Positions 37,083-45,993 of a stretch of 64,000 bases of DNA are shown piece by piece; within the stretch, counting starts at the first letter, position 1, and every line of letters starts with the position of its first letter. Both the position numbers and the translations under genes were made by a program. The DNA is from Agarivorans sp. Toyoura001 (GTDB taxonomy: Bacteria > Pseudomonadota > Gammaproteobacteria > Enterobacterales > Celerinatantimonadaceae): the NCBI RefSeq assembly GCF_005405585.1, contig NZ_BJEQ01000017.1, positions 1 through 64,000 on the forward strand, given 5' to 3'. The notes beneath the pieces were generated by a model. It was not told the DNA's origin. It searched no databases and was given only the letters and a program-made list of their open reading frames with translations.

Positions 37083-38675
37083 ATGGATATTTCTATACTT
37101 ATAACAGTGACGTTTTTGGCGGGCTTTCTCGCTCATTTGGCTCACTTACCCCCATTAATTGGTTTTTTAGCTGCAGGCTTTATTCTGCGAGAAATTGGTT
37201 TCGAACAAAACGAGCTGATTTCTACTGCAGCCGATTTAGGGGTCACCCTGCTGTTGTTTACAGTGGGTTTAAAACTTGATGTAAGAACCCTCTTCAAGCG
37301 TGAAGTATGGGGCACAGCTACCGCACATATGGCAACCAATATGCTGCTGTTTGTGGGTGCCTTATCTGCGGTTAAATGGTTTGGTATTAGTAGCATTAGC
37401 GAACTATCAAGCACAGGCATTGTGGTTTTGTCTTTCGCTCTATGCTTTTCCAGTACCGTGTTTGCGGTAAAAGTATTAGAAGATAAGAGTGAGATGAATG
37501 CACTTTATGGTCGTGTGGCCATTGGTATATTGATCATGCAAGATATCTTCGCAGTGGTATTTTTAGCCGCCACCACCGGCAAACTTCCAACCATGTATGC
37601 GCCTTTCTTATTGCTACTGTTACCACTTCGCCCAGTGCTGTATCGTTTACTTAATCGAGTGGGACACGGCGAATTACAGCTAGTACTCGGCTTTTTCCTC
37701 ACCTTTGTATTAGGCGCTCAGTTATTTGACTTAGTGGGTTTAAAAGCTGATTTAGGCGCTCTTATTATTGGTATGTTACTGGCTGGCCACCCTGCTGCTA
37801 GTGGTATGGCAAAAGCGCTGTTTAGCTTCAAAGAACTATTCCTCGTAGCCTTCTTCCTATCAATTGGCCTTTCCAGCGAATTGAGTGTGGAATCAATATA
37901 TATCGCATTATTTTTTGTAGGTATTTTGGTGATTAAATCCGGATTCTACTTACTCTATTTAATGCGGTTTAGATTGCGATCTCGCACCGCGTTTTTAGGA
38001 GCAATGAGCTTAGCCAACTACAGTGAATTTGGTTTGATTGTCACCGCGGTCGCGGTTCAGCTGCAATGGGTTGACGCCTCTTGGATGGCCACACTAGCGA
38101 TGGCGGTTAGTATTAGCTTTTTGGTATCCGCACCCATTCACAAAAATGCCGATATTATCTATCAGTTTATTCGCCCTTCTCTTAAACGTTTACAACGCTC
38201 TAAATTGCACCTGGAAGACCAACCGATAGAGCTCGGCCAAATGCAGGTAGTTATATTAGGCATGGGACGTATTGGTGAAGGTGCTTATGACATGTTACAG
38301 CAGTACTACCCAGACCTAGTGATTGGTATTGATACTGATTTAGAAAAGATTCAGCACCAAATAGAAAGTGGTCGCGCCGTCATTCAAGGCGATGCAACGG
38401 ACTCTGATTTTTGGGAAAAACTGGCCCCCTCTAAAGATTTAAAATTAGTGCTTTTAGCCATGCCTCATCACCATGGTAATCAGTACGCACTAAAACAACT
38501 TCAAAAAGGCTCGTTTAATGCAAAAATTGCAGCCATTGCTCAATTTGCCGACGACGCAGAGAAGTTAAAGCGCCTAGGGGCTGACGAAGTATTTAACTTA
38601 TACAATGAAGCCGGTGCAGGTTTTGCTGACCATGTTCACAATCAGCTCATTGAAAACAACAAACCACAGAAATAA
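37083..38675 (+). CDS. CPA2 cation:proton antiporter with RCK domain (YbaL/KefB-like)
   Basis: A 530-residue inner-membrane protein. About 12 hydrophobic helices fill the first 380 residues, including 'LIGFLAAGFILREIGF' and 'DLGVTLLLFTVGLKLDV'. A C-terminal RCK/TrkA-N domain carries the nucleotide motif 'VVILGMGRIGEGAY' and 'IQGDATDSDFWEKL'. It is likely a K+ or Na+/H+ antiporter gated through a nucleotide-binding domain. The ATG lies 20 bp after the HAD gene. A weak terminator follows. Confidence 0.9.
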   Translation: MDISILITVTFLAGFLAHLAHLPPLIGFLAAGFILREIGFEQNELISTAADLGVTLLLFTVGLKLDVRTLFKREVWGTATAHMATNMLLFVGALSAVKWFGISSISELSSTGIVVLSFALCFSSTVFAVKVLEDKSEMNALYGRVAIGILIMQDIFAVVFLAATTGKLPTMYAPFLLLLLPLRPVLYRLLNRVGHGELQLVLGFFLTFVLGAQLFDLVGLKADLGALIIGMLLAGHPAASGMAKALFSFKELFLVAFFLSIGLSSELSVESIYIALFFVGILVIKSGFYLLYLMRFRLRSRTAFLGAMSLANYSEFGLIVTAVAVQLQWVDASWMATLAMAVSISFLVSAPIHKNADIIYQFIRPSLKRLQRSKLHLEDQPIELGQMQVVILGMGRIGEGAYDMLQQYYPDLVIGIDTDLEKIQHQIESGRAVIQGDATDSDFWEKLAPSKDLKLVLLAMPHHHGNQYALKQLQKGSFNAKIAAIAQFADDAEKLKRLGADEVFNLYNEAGAGFADHVHNQLIENNKPQK

Positions 38676-38705
38676 AGCTGAATATTTGCGAAAAGACTTA
38701 TAAAA

Positions 38706-38747
38706 ATAGCCAGTTTGTTAAATTTTATTAGTTTTCTGGCTTTTTTT
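38706..38747 (+). terminator. Terminator-like hairpin after the antiporter gene
   Basis: AGCCAG (38708-38713) and CTGGCT (38736-38741) flank a 22-base loop, followed by a T-run. The long loop lowers confidence. Confidence 0.55.
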
Positions 38748-38869
38748 AGCAAAAAATCTCAATCAGGGCTTGCAATAATTTCTGATCTTGGCAAATTGAA
38801 AGCAATATTTGGACAAATGGCGAAGTACCATTTGTTCACGAGTAAACACAAAGTAGTTAAGGGAAGAGT

Positions 38870-40534
38870 ATGTGTTCCATATTTGGAGTTCTAGACATTA
38901 AATCTGACCTCAGTGTGCTGCGTAAGCAAGCACTTGAGATGTCAAAGCGTTTACGCCACCGTGGCCCGGACTGGTCAGGTATTTACACTTCAAAAAATGC
39001 CATCTTAGTGCATGAGCGTTTATCTATCGTAGACGTAAATACCGGCGCACAACCTCTTTATAATCCCGAGAAAACTCACGCTCTTGCTGTAAATGGCGAG
39101 ATCTACAACCACAAAGATCTTAAAGCTGAGCTTAATGTTGATTTTGAATTCCAGACTGAATCAGACTGTGAAATCATTTTGGCTTTGTACAAAGAAAAAG
39201 GCATTGAATTTTTAGATGACCTAAACGGCATCTTTGGCTTTTGTTTGTACGATTCAGAAGAAGATGCTTACTTAATTGGCCGTGACCACATTGGTATTAT
39301 CCCGCTGTACACCGGTTACGACGAGCACGGTAACTTTTATGTTGCCTCTGAGATGAAAGCACTAACGCCAATTTGTAAAACCGTTAGTGAATTCCCTCCA
39401 GGTCATTACTTGTGGAGTAAGGCGGGCGAGCCAGTTAAATACTACAAGCGCGATTGGATGGATTACAGCGCGGTTGAAAACAACGATGCTAGCGTAGAAG
39501 ATTTAAAATTAGCCTTAGAAGCCGCTGTTAAGCGTCAACTAATGTGTGATGTACCATACGGCGTATTACTATCTGGTGGTTTAGATTCTTCAGTTATTTC
39601 TGCGATTACTAAAATGTACGCAGACAAGCGAATTGAAGATAACGACAACTCTGAAGCTTGGTGGCCGCAACTGCACTCATTTGCCGTTGGCCTAGTGGGC
39701 TCACCAGACCTAATTGCTGCGCAAAAAGTTGCTAAGCACTTAGGCACAGTTCACCACGAAATTCACTTCACGGTTCAAGAAGGTATTGATGCGATTAAAG
39801 ACGTTATCTACTACCTAGAAACCTACGATGTAACAACTATTCGTGCTTCTACTCCAATGTACTTAATGGCGCGTAAAATTAAGGCTATGGGCATTAAAAT
39901 GGTATTGTCTGGCGAAGGCGCCGACGAAATCTTTGGCGGTTACTTATACTTCCACAAAGCGCCTAATGCCAAAGAGTTCCATGAAGAAACACTGCGTAAG
40001 CTAGAAAAACTACACATGTTCGATTGTAACCGTGCCAACAAATCACTTGCCGCTTGGGGTATTGAAGGCCGTGTTCCATTCCTAGACAAAGAGTTTATGG
40101 ATGTAGCAATGCGAATTAACCCAGAAGCTAAAATGTGTGCTGGCGACAAGATTGAAAAACACATCCTTCGTGAAGCTTTTGAAGGTTACTTACCAGCAGA
40201 AGTCGCATGGCGCCAAAAAGAGCAATTCTCTGATGGTGTAGGTTACTCGTGGATAGACAGCCTTAAAGAACTTGTAGAGCTTGAAGTATCTGATCAAGAA
40301 TTGGCAAATGCGGCATTCCGCTTCCCAATTAATACCCCAGATACTAAAGAAGCTTACTACTACCGTAGCATGTTCGAAGAGCACTTCCCGCAGGATTCTG
40401 CGGCAGAATGTGTACCACACGGTAAGTCTGTAGCTTGTTCTACACCTGAAGCAATTGCTTGGGATGCGAGCTTCGCTAACAACGCCGATCCTTCAGGTCG
40501 TGCAGTACTATCGGTACACAACGAAGCGTACTAA
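38870..40534 (+). CDS. asnB: Asparagine synthase B (glutamine-hydrolysing)
   Basis: A 554-residue enzyme, exactly the E. coli AsnB length. The catalytic Cys is residue 2 ('MCSIFGVLDIK'), exposed after Met removal. The N-terminal glutaminase has 'RLRHRGPDWSG' and 'LAVNGEIYNH'; the synthetase domain has the PP-loop 'VLLSGGLDSSVIS' and 'LSGEGADEIFGGY'. It makes asparagine from aspartate, ATP and glutamine. Single gene with its own terminator. Confidence 0.97.
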   Translation: MCSIFGVLDIKSDLSVLRKQALEMSKRLRHRGPDWSGIYTSKNAILVHERLSIVDVNTGAQPLYNPEKTHALAVNGEIYNHKDLKAELNVDFEFQTESDCEIILALYKEKGIEFLDDLNGIFGFCLYDSEEDAYLIGRDHIGIIPLYTGYDEHGNFYVASEMKALTPICKTVSEFPPGHYLWSKAGEPVKYYKRDWMDYSAVENNDASVEDLKLALEAAVKRQLMCDVPYGVLLSGGLDSSVISAITKMYADKRIEDNDNSEAWWPQLHSFAVGLVGSPDLIAAQKVAKHLGTVHHEIHFTVQEGIDAIKDVIYYLETYDVTTIRASTPMYLMARKIKAMGIKMVLSGEGADEIFGGYLYFHKAPNAKEFHEETLRKLEKLHMFDCNRANKSLAAWGIEGRVPFLDKEFMDVAMRINPEAKMCAGDKIEKHILREAFEGYLPAEVAWRQKEQFSDGVGYSWIDSLKELVELEVSDQELANAAFRFPINTPDTKEAYYYRSMFEEHFPQDSAAECVPHGKSVACSTPEAIAWDASFANNADPSGRAVLSVHNEAY

Positions 40535-40568
40535 TCACTTTTGGGCTTAGTTAACTCAGCTTAAAAGC

Positions 40569-40599
40569 AAAAACCGATGCCATGGCATCGGTTTTTTTA
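40569..40599. terminator. Terminator between asnB and the DUF3010 gene
   Basis: An almost perfect palindrome AAAACCGATGCCATGGCATC followed by GGTTTT and T-run; it can serve both the rightward asnB and the leftward DUF3010 gene. Confidence 0.9.
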
Positions 40600-40614
40600 T
40601 ATCTCAGTAAAATA

Positions 40615-41040
40615 CTACTCAGACATACAAGCTACATAAGCGGCGGTAAAAGACACCTCTTGAAAAGCTTTAAGGCCAGTGGCAGAGAATTCTACAGGCA
40701 TAGGGTTATCTTTAAGTATTTGCTTAGAATAAGGCGCTGAGATCAACTGAACATTAAGATCTGCGATCACTTCAATGGCAGCTTCAAGTTTAAAGCCCAC
40801 TGCCCCGCCCGCAAACTTACCTTTCATTGGGCGTTGTTTAATCGCCACTTTTTCAACTTTGTAGTCACTCATTAACTTAGCAAAAGCAAATTGAAAATCG
40901 CGTAAATGCTGAGTGCTATTAATATCGCTAAGGGTTAAACGACGCACGCGGCAATCGGGTATTTGAAACAAGCCATCTTCTAAACTCAATAAGCTTATTA
41001 TTACTTCATTACTTTTTATTTCTACGCCACATACTTTCAT
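40615..41040 (-). CDS. DUF3010 family protein
   Basis: A 141-residue cytoplasmic protein of the DUF3010 family. The N-terminal 'CGVEIKSNEVIISLLS' strand pair and 'KVEKVAIKQRPMKG' resemble the first strands of RuvC/RNase H-like folds, but I see no full acidic catalytic set, so nuclease activity is not claimed. Single gene, ending at the asnB terminator. Confidence 0.82.
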   Translation of the reverse strand: MKVCGVEIKSNEVIISLLSLEDGLFQIPDCRVRRLTLSDINSTQHLRDFQFAFAKLMSDYKVEKVAIKQRPMKGKFAGGAVGFKLEAAIEVIADLNVQLISAPYSKQILKDNPMPVEFSATGLKAFQEVSFTAAYVACMSE

Positions 41041-41085
41041 ATTAATACCCGTTACAAAATAAACCGTGCAATATCAGTGTTGCAC

Positions 41086-41107
41086 AAAAAAGGCCGCAAC
41101 GCGGCCT
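41086..41107 (-). terminator. Terminator of the apt-dnaX-ybaB operon
   Basis: AGGCCGC and GCGGCCT (41091-41107) pair around three bases; the leftward transcript continues into a T5-6 run. It sits 26 bp beyond ybaB, so no recR is included in this transcript. Confidence 0.88.
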
Positions 41108-41132
41108 AATCAATCAGCTAATTGAAGCCAAT

Positions 41133-41459
41133 TTAGAAAGGCATTTTCATACCAGGAGGCATTTGCATGCCGCCGGTTACGTCACCCATCTTCTCTTTAC
41201 TGGCTTCTTCTACACGACGCACTGCATCGTTAACAGCTGCTGCAAGTAAATCTTCAATCATGTCTTTGTCATCTTCCATTAAGCTTTCATCTAGCTCAAC
41301 GCGACGTACATTGTGGTTACCTAGCATAACAACTTTAACCAGGCCTGCACCTGACTCACCAGTAACTTCCATTTTGGCGATTTCTTCTTGAGCGCGCTGC
41401 ATTTTATCCTGCATCTGCTGCGCTTGCTTCATTAGGTTACCCATTCCGCCTTTAAACAT
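41133..41459 (-). CDS. ybaB: Nucleoid-associated protein YbaB/EbfC
   Basis: A 108-residue DNA-binding dimer with the family pattern '[20 protein letters not shown]' helix, '[17 protein letters not shown]' strands and the Met/Gly-rich tail '[14 protein letters not shown]'. It follows dnaX as in E. coli, but recR does not follow. Confidence 0.97.
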   Translation of the reverse strand: MFKGGMGNLMKQAQQMQDKMQRAQEEIAKMEVTGESGAGLVKVVMLGNHNVRRVELDESLMEDDKDMIEDLLAAAVNDAVRRVEEASKEKMGDVTGGMQMPPGMKMPF

Positions 41460-41530
41460 AACTATTCTCTTCTCTTCTATTAGTTATAACAGCGACATTA
41501 CATCGATATTAATGTCGAAAATCAAGTTGT

Positions 41531-43894
41531 TCAGTGGTATTTCACACTGTCGTGATCTAATTCTGCACCAAAGCGTTGTTGCAGCGCTTGAATATTGGGG
41601 TCTTCCAATAAGCGCTCGCGTGCTGCTTCGGTATTTTTTTGATGAAGTAACTGAGCAAGCTCTAGCGGCGTATTACTGTTTGAGTCTTCACCAACCGTAA
41701 TATCTAATTCCGCACTAAGCTGAAGGCAATGACTAAGCTGTTGCTTCAATTCTTCTACAGAACTGGGTTTAGGTAAGTGAGACAAATCAGGCTTAAGTAA
41801 CAATTTTACGGTGCTACCGGCAAGTTGATACAAGGAGTTAATAGCTATTTGCCGAGCAATTGGGCCTAAGTCCATATGCTTAACCATTTCAGCCCATCTC
41901 TCATCATGATCGGTCACTGATGATTGAAATGGCTCTGGTGCTGCCGGCGCTAACCCCTCTGCAAGCGGAGGCGTAAGCGCTTCATTGTTCGAGCTAATCT
42001 GCTGCCCACCATGATTGGCCATTTTTACCGCTTGAGCTGGAGCTAAAGTACTGTTTTTGCTGTTTGAGGCGCTAGCCTCTTCAGACTTTTTTTCGCTTTT
42101 TCCTCGCGCTCTTAATTGGCTTCGCAACTGCAATAATGAGGCGGTATCCTCTTTGGCCGGAGCACTACTGACCTCAGGGCTAGGACTAGAAATTGAAGGT
42201 GATGCTGACGATGCGGGAACAGCAGAATGCATATCTTGCGTTTGATAATCCGCCGCGTAATTAGGTTCTTCATCATAACCTCCACCCATCTCTGCTAAAT
42301 GCGCGTAATAGCTATCATCTACTGAGACACTAGTTTCATTGACCGGTGCGACAGGAGTCGGAGGCGTAGCTTGATCAGACCATTGCTCATTCGGCTCTAC
42401 TGGATGTGTAGCAGCAGCTTCGGATGCAGGTAATTGTTGTTCAATGGCAACCGCAGGCTCGCTTGGCTGTTGAACTAACTCAGCAGTAGGAGCTGCAGCT
42501 TGTGATTTAGCCACTGGAACCTGCTGCTCTTGACCATGAATCGATACGGCGGGTTTTACATCGTCTGCTGGCTCATTGCCACGCAGTTGATTTTTGAGCT
42601 TTGCAATACTTTGCTCACGCTGCACTACCCGCTCGTCTTTTGTTTGCGATGGCGGTGTTGATACCGGTGCAGCTGTTTTTACCGGCGCGGCATCAACTTG
42701 ATAACCTTGTTGCTGCGCTTGCTCAATTATCTCTTGCTGTTCTTTTACCAAGCTGTTGTCAGCTAATTCAGCATTAGACGGAGTGGCAGTTGTTTGCGGC
42801 TCTGGCGAGAGTTGCTCTACCTGCTCTGCAGGTTGAAACGCCAACATCCGTAACACAGTCATTTCAAAGCCGCCACGTGGGCTAGGCGCATAAGCAAAGT
42901 CACGTTTACCGGTAATCACAATCTGATAAAGCAACTGCAGTAGTTGCGCATCTAATTGCTCGGCTAACATCTGTATGGTTTCGTCATTTTGACTAGCAGG
43001 CAACACTTGCGCCATGCACACTTTATGAATAATTTCAGCCAGTTGCTGATGCAGTTGCTCGTAGTCTGGCGCCATAGTCGCTAACTCAGATATTTTGCTA
43101 AAAACCGATTCTGTTTGACCAGCTGCAACATGACACAACAATTGGCGTAATTGGTGAGGATCAAGCACGCCTAACATATCTAATACTTGTTGGTAATCAA
43201 CTTGCTGATTAGATAAGGCTAAAGCTTGGTCAGTTAAACTCAAAGCGTCTCGCATACTGCCGTCTGCAGCATGGGCAAGTGCGTTAAGCGCAGCGGGTTG
43301 ATACTGACGTTGCTCTGCATCGAGGATATACGCTAGCTGATGAGCAATTTGCTCTTCGCTTAAGGCTTTAAGCTGAAACTGTAAACAGCGAGATAACACA
43401 GTAACCGGAAGCTTTTGAGGATCGGTAGTCGCCAACAAAAACTTCACGTGTTCTGGCGGTTCTTCCAGAGTTTTAAGCAAGGCATTAAAACTGTGGCGAG
43501 ACAGCATGTGCACTTCATCAATTAGGTAGACTTTATAACGCCCCTTAGCAGGGCTATATTGCACATTGTCGAGTAACTCGCGGGTATCTTCTACTTTAGT
43601 GCGAGACGCAGCATCTATTTCCAATAAATCAACAAAGTTACCTTGATCTACTTCAATACAATTACTGCACTTTCCGCAGGGCTGAGACGATACCCCTACT
43701 TCGCAGTTTAAGCTCTTAGCAAATAAACGTGCGATGGTTGTTTTGCCAACACCGCGAGTACCGCTAAACAAATAAGCATGGTGCAGTCGTTGTTGATCAA
43801 GAGAATTAATCAAGCCTGCCAACACGTGTTGCTGGGCAACTACCTGTTGGAATGTTCTTGGTCGCCATTTTCTTGCTAGGGCTTGATAACTCAT
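41531..43894 (-). CDS. dnaX: DNA polymerase III subunits tau (full length) and gamma (frameshifted)
   Basis: The 787-residue tau is the clamp-loader ATPase and polymerase/helicase tether. Walker A GTRGVGKT is at residues 45-52, zinc cysteines begin at C64 ('LNCEVGVSSQPCGKCSNC'), Walker B is 'VYLIDEVHML' and the arginine-finger region 'LSRCLQFQLK'. The middle (about 360-640) is low-complexity and rich in Gln, Ala, Pro and Ser. A programmed -1 site at codons 601-603 should also give gamma, about 604 residues. Lies between apt (14 bp) and ybaB. Confidence 0.97.
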   Translation of the reverse strand: MSYQALARKWRPRTFQQVVAQQHVLAGLINSLDQQRLHHAYLFSGTRGVGKTTIARLFAKSLNCEVGVSSQPCGKCSNCIEVDQGNFVDLLEIDAASRTKVEDTRELLDNVQYSPAKGRYKVYLIDEVHMLSRHSFNALLKTLEEPPEHVKFLLATTDPQKLPVTVLSRCLQFQLKALSEEQIAHQLAYILDAEQRQYQPAALNALAHAADGSMRDALSLTDQALALSNQQVDYQQVLDMLGVLDPHQLRQLLCHVAAGQTESVFSKISELATMAPDYEQLHQQLAEIIHKVCMAQVLPASQNDETIQMLAEQLDAQLLQLLYQIVITGKRDFAYAPSPRGGFEMTVLRMLAFQPAEQVEQLSPEPQTTATPSNAELADNSLVKEQQEIIEQAQQQGYQVDAAPVKTAAPVSTPPSQTKDERVVQREQSIAKLKNQLRGNEPADDVKPAVSIHGQEQQVPVAKSQAAAPTAELVQQPSEPAVAIEQQLPASEAAATHPVEPNEQWSDQATPPTPVAPVNETSVSVDDSYYAHLAEMGGGYDEEPNYAADYQTQDMHSAVPASSASPSISSPSPEVSSAPAKEDTASLLQLRSQLRARGKSEKKSEEASASNSKNSTLAPAQAVKMANHGGQQISSNNEALTPPLAEGLAPAAPEPFQSSVTDHDERWAEMVKHMDLGPIARQIAINSLYQLAGSTVKLLLKPDLSHLPKPSSVEELKQQLSHCLQLSAELDITVGEDSNSNTPLELAQLLHQKNTEAARERLLEDPNIQALQQRFGAELDHDSVKYH
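42066..42105 (-). promoter_or_regulatory. Programmed -1 ribosomal frameshift cassette in dnaX
   Basis: On the minus strand, codons 601-603 are GAA AAA AAG, giving the in-frame slippery heptamer A AAA AAG (42086-42092). A Shine-Dalgarno-like GAGGA (42101-42105) lies 8 bases upstream. Six bases downstream is a hairpin, GAGGC/GCCTC with loop TAGC (42066-42079). After a -1 slip the ribosome reads GTC and then TGA (42081-42083). The arrangement matches the E. coli dnaX gamma signal. Confidence 0.88.
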
Positions 43895-43908
43895 TAAATA
43901 TGCTTGTC

Positions 43909-44454
43909 CTATTCGCCTTCAAACTCAACTAAATAGCTAGATTCGACGCCCAATGTGGTTAGCTTTTGTGCGCCTGGTAAGTCTACTAAGTTTATCACAA
44001 AGGCCGCATAATTTATCTGCCCACCAAGTTTACGAATCAGCTTAACTGAGGCTTCTGCGGTACCGCCGGTGGCAATGAGATCATCAACCAACAACACTTT
44101 ATCACCAGGCTCAATCGCATCGGTATGGATCTCAAGTGTATCCATGCCGTATTCAAGCTCGTAGCTTTCGCCGATCACTTCACGAGGCAATTTGCCAGGT
44201 TTACGCACCGGAACAAAACCCACACCCAAAGCTAAGGCTAAAGGCGCACCGAATATAAATCCGCGCGCTTCGGTACCAACAATTTTGGTAATACCTAAGT
44301 CTTCAAAACGTTGCTGCCATTCATGAATAACTAAAGCAAAAGCCTTTGGGTCTTCAATTAGGCTGGTAACATCTCTAAACAAAATGCCTTCTTTAGGATA
44401 GTTAGGGATAGTTTTGATTGCGCTTTTAATATATTCGAGGTTTGAGCTACTCAT
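43909..44454 (-). CDS. apt: Adenine phosphoribosyltransferase
   Basis: A 181-residue purine salvage enzyme converting adenine and PRPP to AMP. Motifs: '[14 protein letters not shown]', '[18 protein letters not shown]' and the PRPP loop '[18 protein letters not shown]'. The frame opens at 44466, but ATG 44454 has GGAAG five bases upstream. The upstream ATG at 44466 has only a weak site; both sit just after a rho-independent terminator in the leader. It starts the apt-dnaX-ybaB unit. Confidence 0.95.
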   Translation of the reverse strand: MSSSNLEYIKSAIKTIPNYPKEGILFRDVTSLIEDPKAFALVIHEWQQRFEDLGITKIVGTEARGFIFGAPLALALGVGFVPVRKPGKLPREVIGESYELEYGMDTLEIHTDAIEPGDKVLLVDDLIATGGTAEASVKLIRKLGGQINYAAFVINLVDLPGAQKLTTLGVESSYLVEFEGE

Positions 44455-44471
44455 ACCGGCTTCCATTGTCC

Positions 44472-44497
44472 AAAAAAAACGCCCATAAAGGTGGGCG
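44472..44497 (-). terminator. Rho-independent terminator directly upstream of apt
   Basis: On the minus strand CGCCCA and TGGGCG (44497-44492 and 44485-44480) pair, followed by eight T (44479-44472). It ends only 5-17 bases before the candidate apt start codons. It either ends the transcript of the small ORF at 44572-44685 or attenuates apt. Confidence 0.85.
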
Positions 44498-44571
44498 CTA
44501 TTTACAATCTTTAATTATCTCAGTTTGCAGCCATAAAGCAACGTAGAGCTTCCTGAAAAACAATACAAAAT

Positions 44572-44685
44572 TTAAGCTAAAATTTTAAGTAAAGACAAAC
44601 TCAATGGTAAGGTTGGGATCAGTAGAGCCACTATAAAACCTAGTAAATATAATACGTTATAACTTTCTTTAAACTCGTGGTCCAT
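44572..44685 (-). CDS. 37-residue single-pass membrane miniprotein (candidate)
   Basis: A short ORF starting ATG at 44683-44685. It reads MDHEFKESYNVLYL, then a hydrophobic run (LGFIVALLIPTLPLSL) and ends SLLKILA, so a short acidic/aromatic N-terminus precedes one transmembrane helix. An AGGGTG site lies about 10 bases upstream. It is followed by a terminator and preceded by a perfect FNR-type box. I do not recognise it. The hydrophobic pattern, ribosome site and terminator together support a real gene, but only moderately. Confidence 0.55.
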   Translation of the reverse strand: MDHEFKESYNVLYLLGFIVALLIPTLPLSLSLLKILA

Positions 44686-44719
44686 TTCAAAAACACCCTA
44701 AAACTAATTCCAATCAACA

Positions 44720-44733
44720 TTGATCTAAATCAA
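44720..44733. promoter_or_regulatory. Perfect FNR/ANR-type box
   Basis: TTGAT-CTAA-ATCAA (44720-44733) equals the FNR consensus TTGAT-N4-ATCAA. It lies 35 bp from the miniprotein ATG on the left and 153 bp from dusC on the right. Being palindromic it gives no direction. A TACAAA at 44754-44759 could be a -10 for a rightward start near 44766. Oxygen-responsive control of one side is inferred. Confidence 0.7.
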
Positions 44734-44885
44734 TTATACGCGACTCCGTTTGCTACAAATACCCATAAAAAGAAAGGATAAAGCTATTCGAACTAAAGCG
44801 CGGGTTGCTTAGTGAGATGGTTAATTTCACTGGCTTGCTATATGCCAAACCGTTAGAATAACGCCCTTTTTTAGGTAGGTAAGTT

Positions 44886-45824
44886 ATGCGCGTAGTTTTA
44901 GCCCCAATGGAAGGTGTAGCCGATGCTTCAATGCGACAGCTCTTGTCCAGTTGTGGCGGATACGATTGGTGCGTAACCGAATTTATTCGTGTAACTAATG
45001 TTGCCCTGCCAGATAAAGTTTTTTATAAGTACTGTCCTGAGTTACATGAAGGCGGCTTCATTGATAACACCACTCCTGTGCGGGTGCAGCTACTTGGCCA
45101 ACACCCTAGCCCAATGGCAGAAAATGCGGTTCGTGCTATCGAATTAGGTTCGCATGGCCTAGATTTAAACTTTGGCTGCCCAAGTAATACGGTTACCGGC
45201 AGCTGCGGGGGTGCATCTATGTTAAAAGCCCCTCAATCTATCTTTGAGGTAATAAGCGCGGTTCGCCAAGCAGTACCAAAACAACATACTGTTTCTGCCA
45301 AAATCCGTTTAGGCTGGGAAAACAAAGAAGATTGCTTTGATATTGTACAAGCTGTTCAAGAAGCTGGAGCAAATGAACTTACCATTCATGCCCGAACCAA
45401 GTTAGATGGCTACAAAGCCCCTGCCCATTGGCATTACATTAAAAAAGTAAAAGAGCAATTTTCGATACCCATTATTGCTAATGGTGAAGTGTGGAACAGA
45501 GAAAACTACTTACAATGCCAAGAAGCGAGCGGTTGTGACGACGTAATGATTGGCCGCGGCGCACTTACCATTCCTAACTTAGCCAAAGTGGTTCGCGGAG
45601 AAGAAGCCCCATTATCTTGGGAAGCAGTTATAGAACTGCTTATTCGTTATTCGCAACATGAAATAAATAGCGAAAAATCAAAATACTATCAAAGCCGAGT
45701 AAAGCAATGGCTTAGGTACCTCTCTGGCTACTACCCTGAGGCTGATGAGTTATTTCGCTCTATCCGTATATACAAAGACACCGCAACAATTATTAATACT
45801 ATCCGCCTACAACAAGCCAGTTAG
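44886..45824 (+). CDS. dusC: tRNA-dihydrouridine(16) synthase
   Basis: A 312-residue FMN enzyme that reduces U16 in tRNA. Family blocks: 'VLAPMEGVADASMRQLL', 'TEFIRVTN', 'VRVQLLGQHPSPMAENA', 'GLDLNFGCPSNTVTGSCGGA' (catalytic Cys region), 'SAKIRLGWENKED' and 'IGRGALTIPNLA'. The N-terminus and 'VRVQLLG' follow DusC rather than DusA/B. It is monocistronic; the spacing to the FNR-type box is discussed there. Confidence 0.93.
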   Translation: MRVVLAPMEGVADASMRQLLSSCGGYDWCVTEFIRVTNVALPDKVFYKYCPELHEGGFIDNTTPVRVQLLGQHPSPMAENAVRAIELGSHGLDLNFGCPSNTVTGSCGGASMLKAPQSIFEVISAVRQAVPKQHTVSAKIRLGWENKEDCFDIVQAVQEAGANELTIHARTKLDGYKAPAHWHYIKKVKEQFSIPIIANGEVWNRENYLQCQEASGCDDVMIGRGALTIPNLAKVVRGEEAPLSWEAVIELLIRYSQHEINSEKSKYYQSRVKQWLRYLSGYYPEADELFRSIRIYKDTATIINTIRLQQAS

Positions 45825-45993
45825 CGAAAGCCAATTCATCATTTTATGTTTTGTCACAAAAATTAATCATTTTCTGCATCAGATCAACAAAACCCTAATA
45901 AATGTAGACATATAGCGCTATAGGGAGAGGCTTTTGATTCACATCATATCTCAGTGCTTATTCTGCTGTTTATACTGCATATTCACTTTTTAA

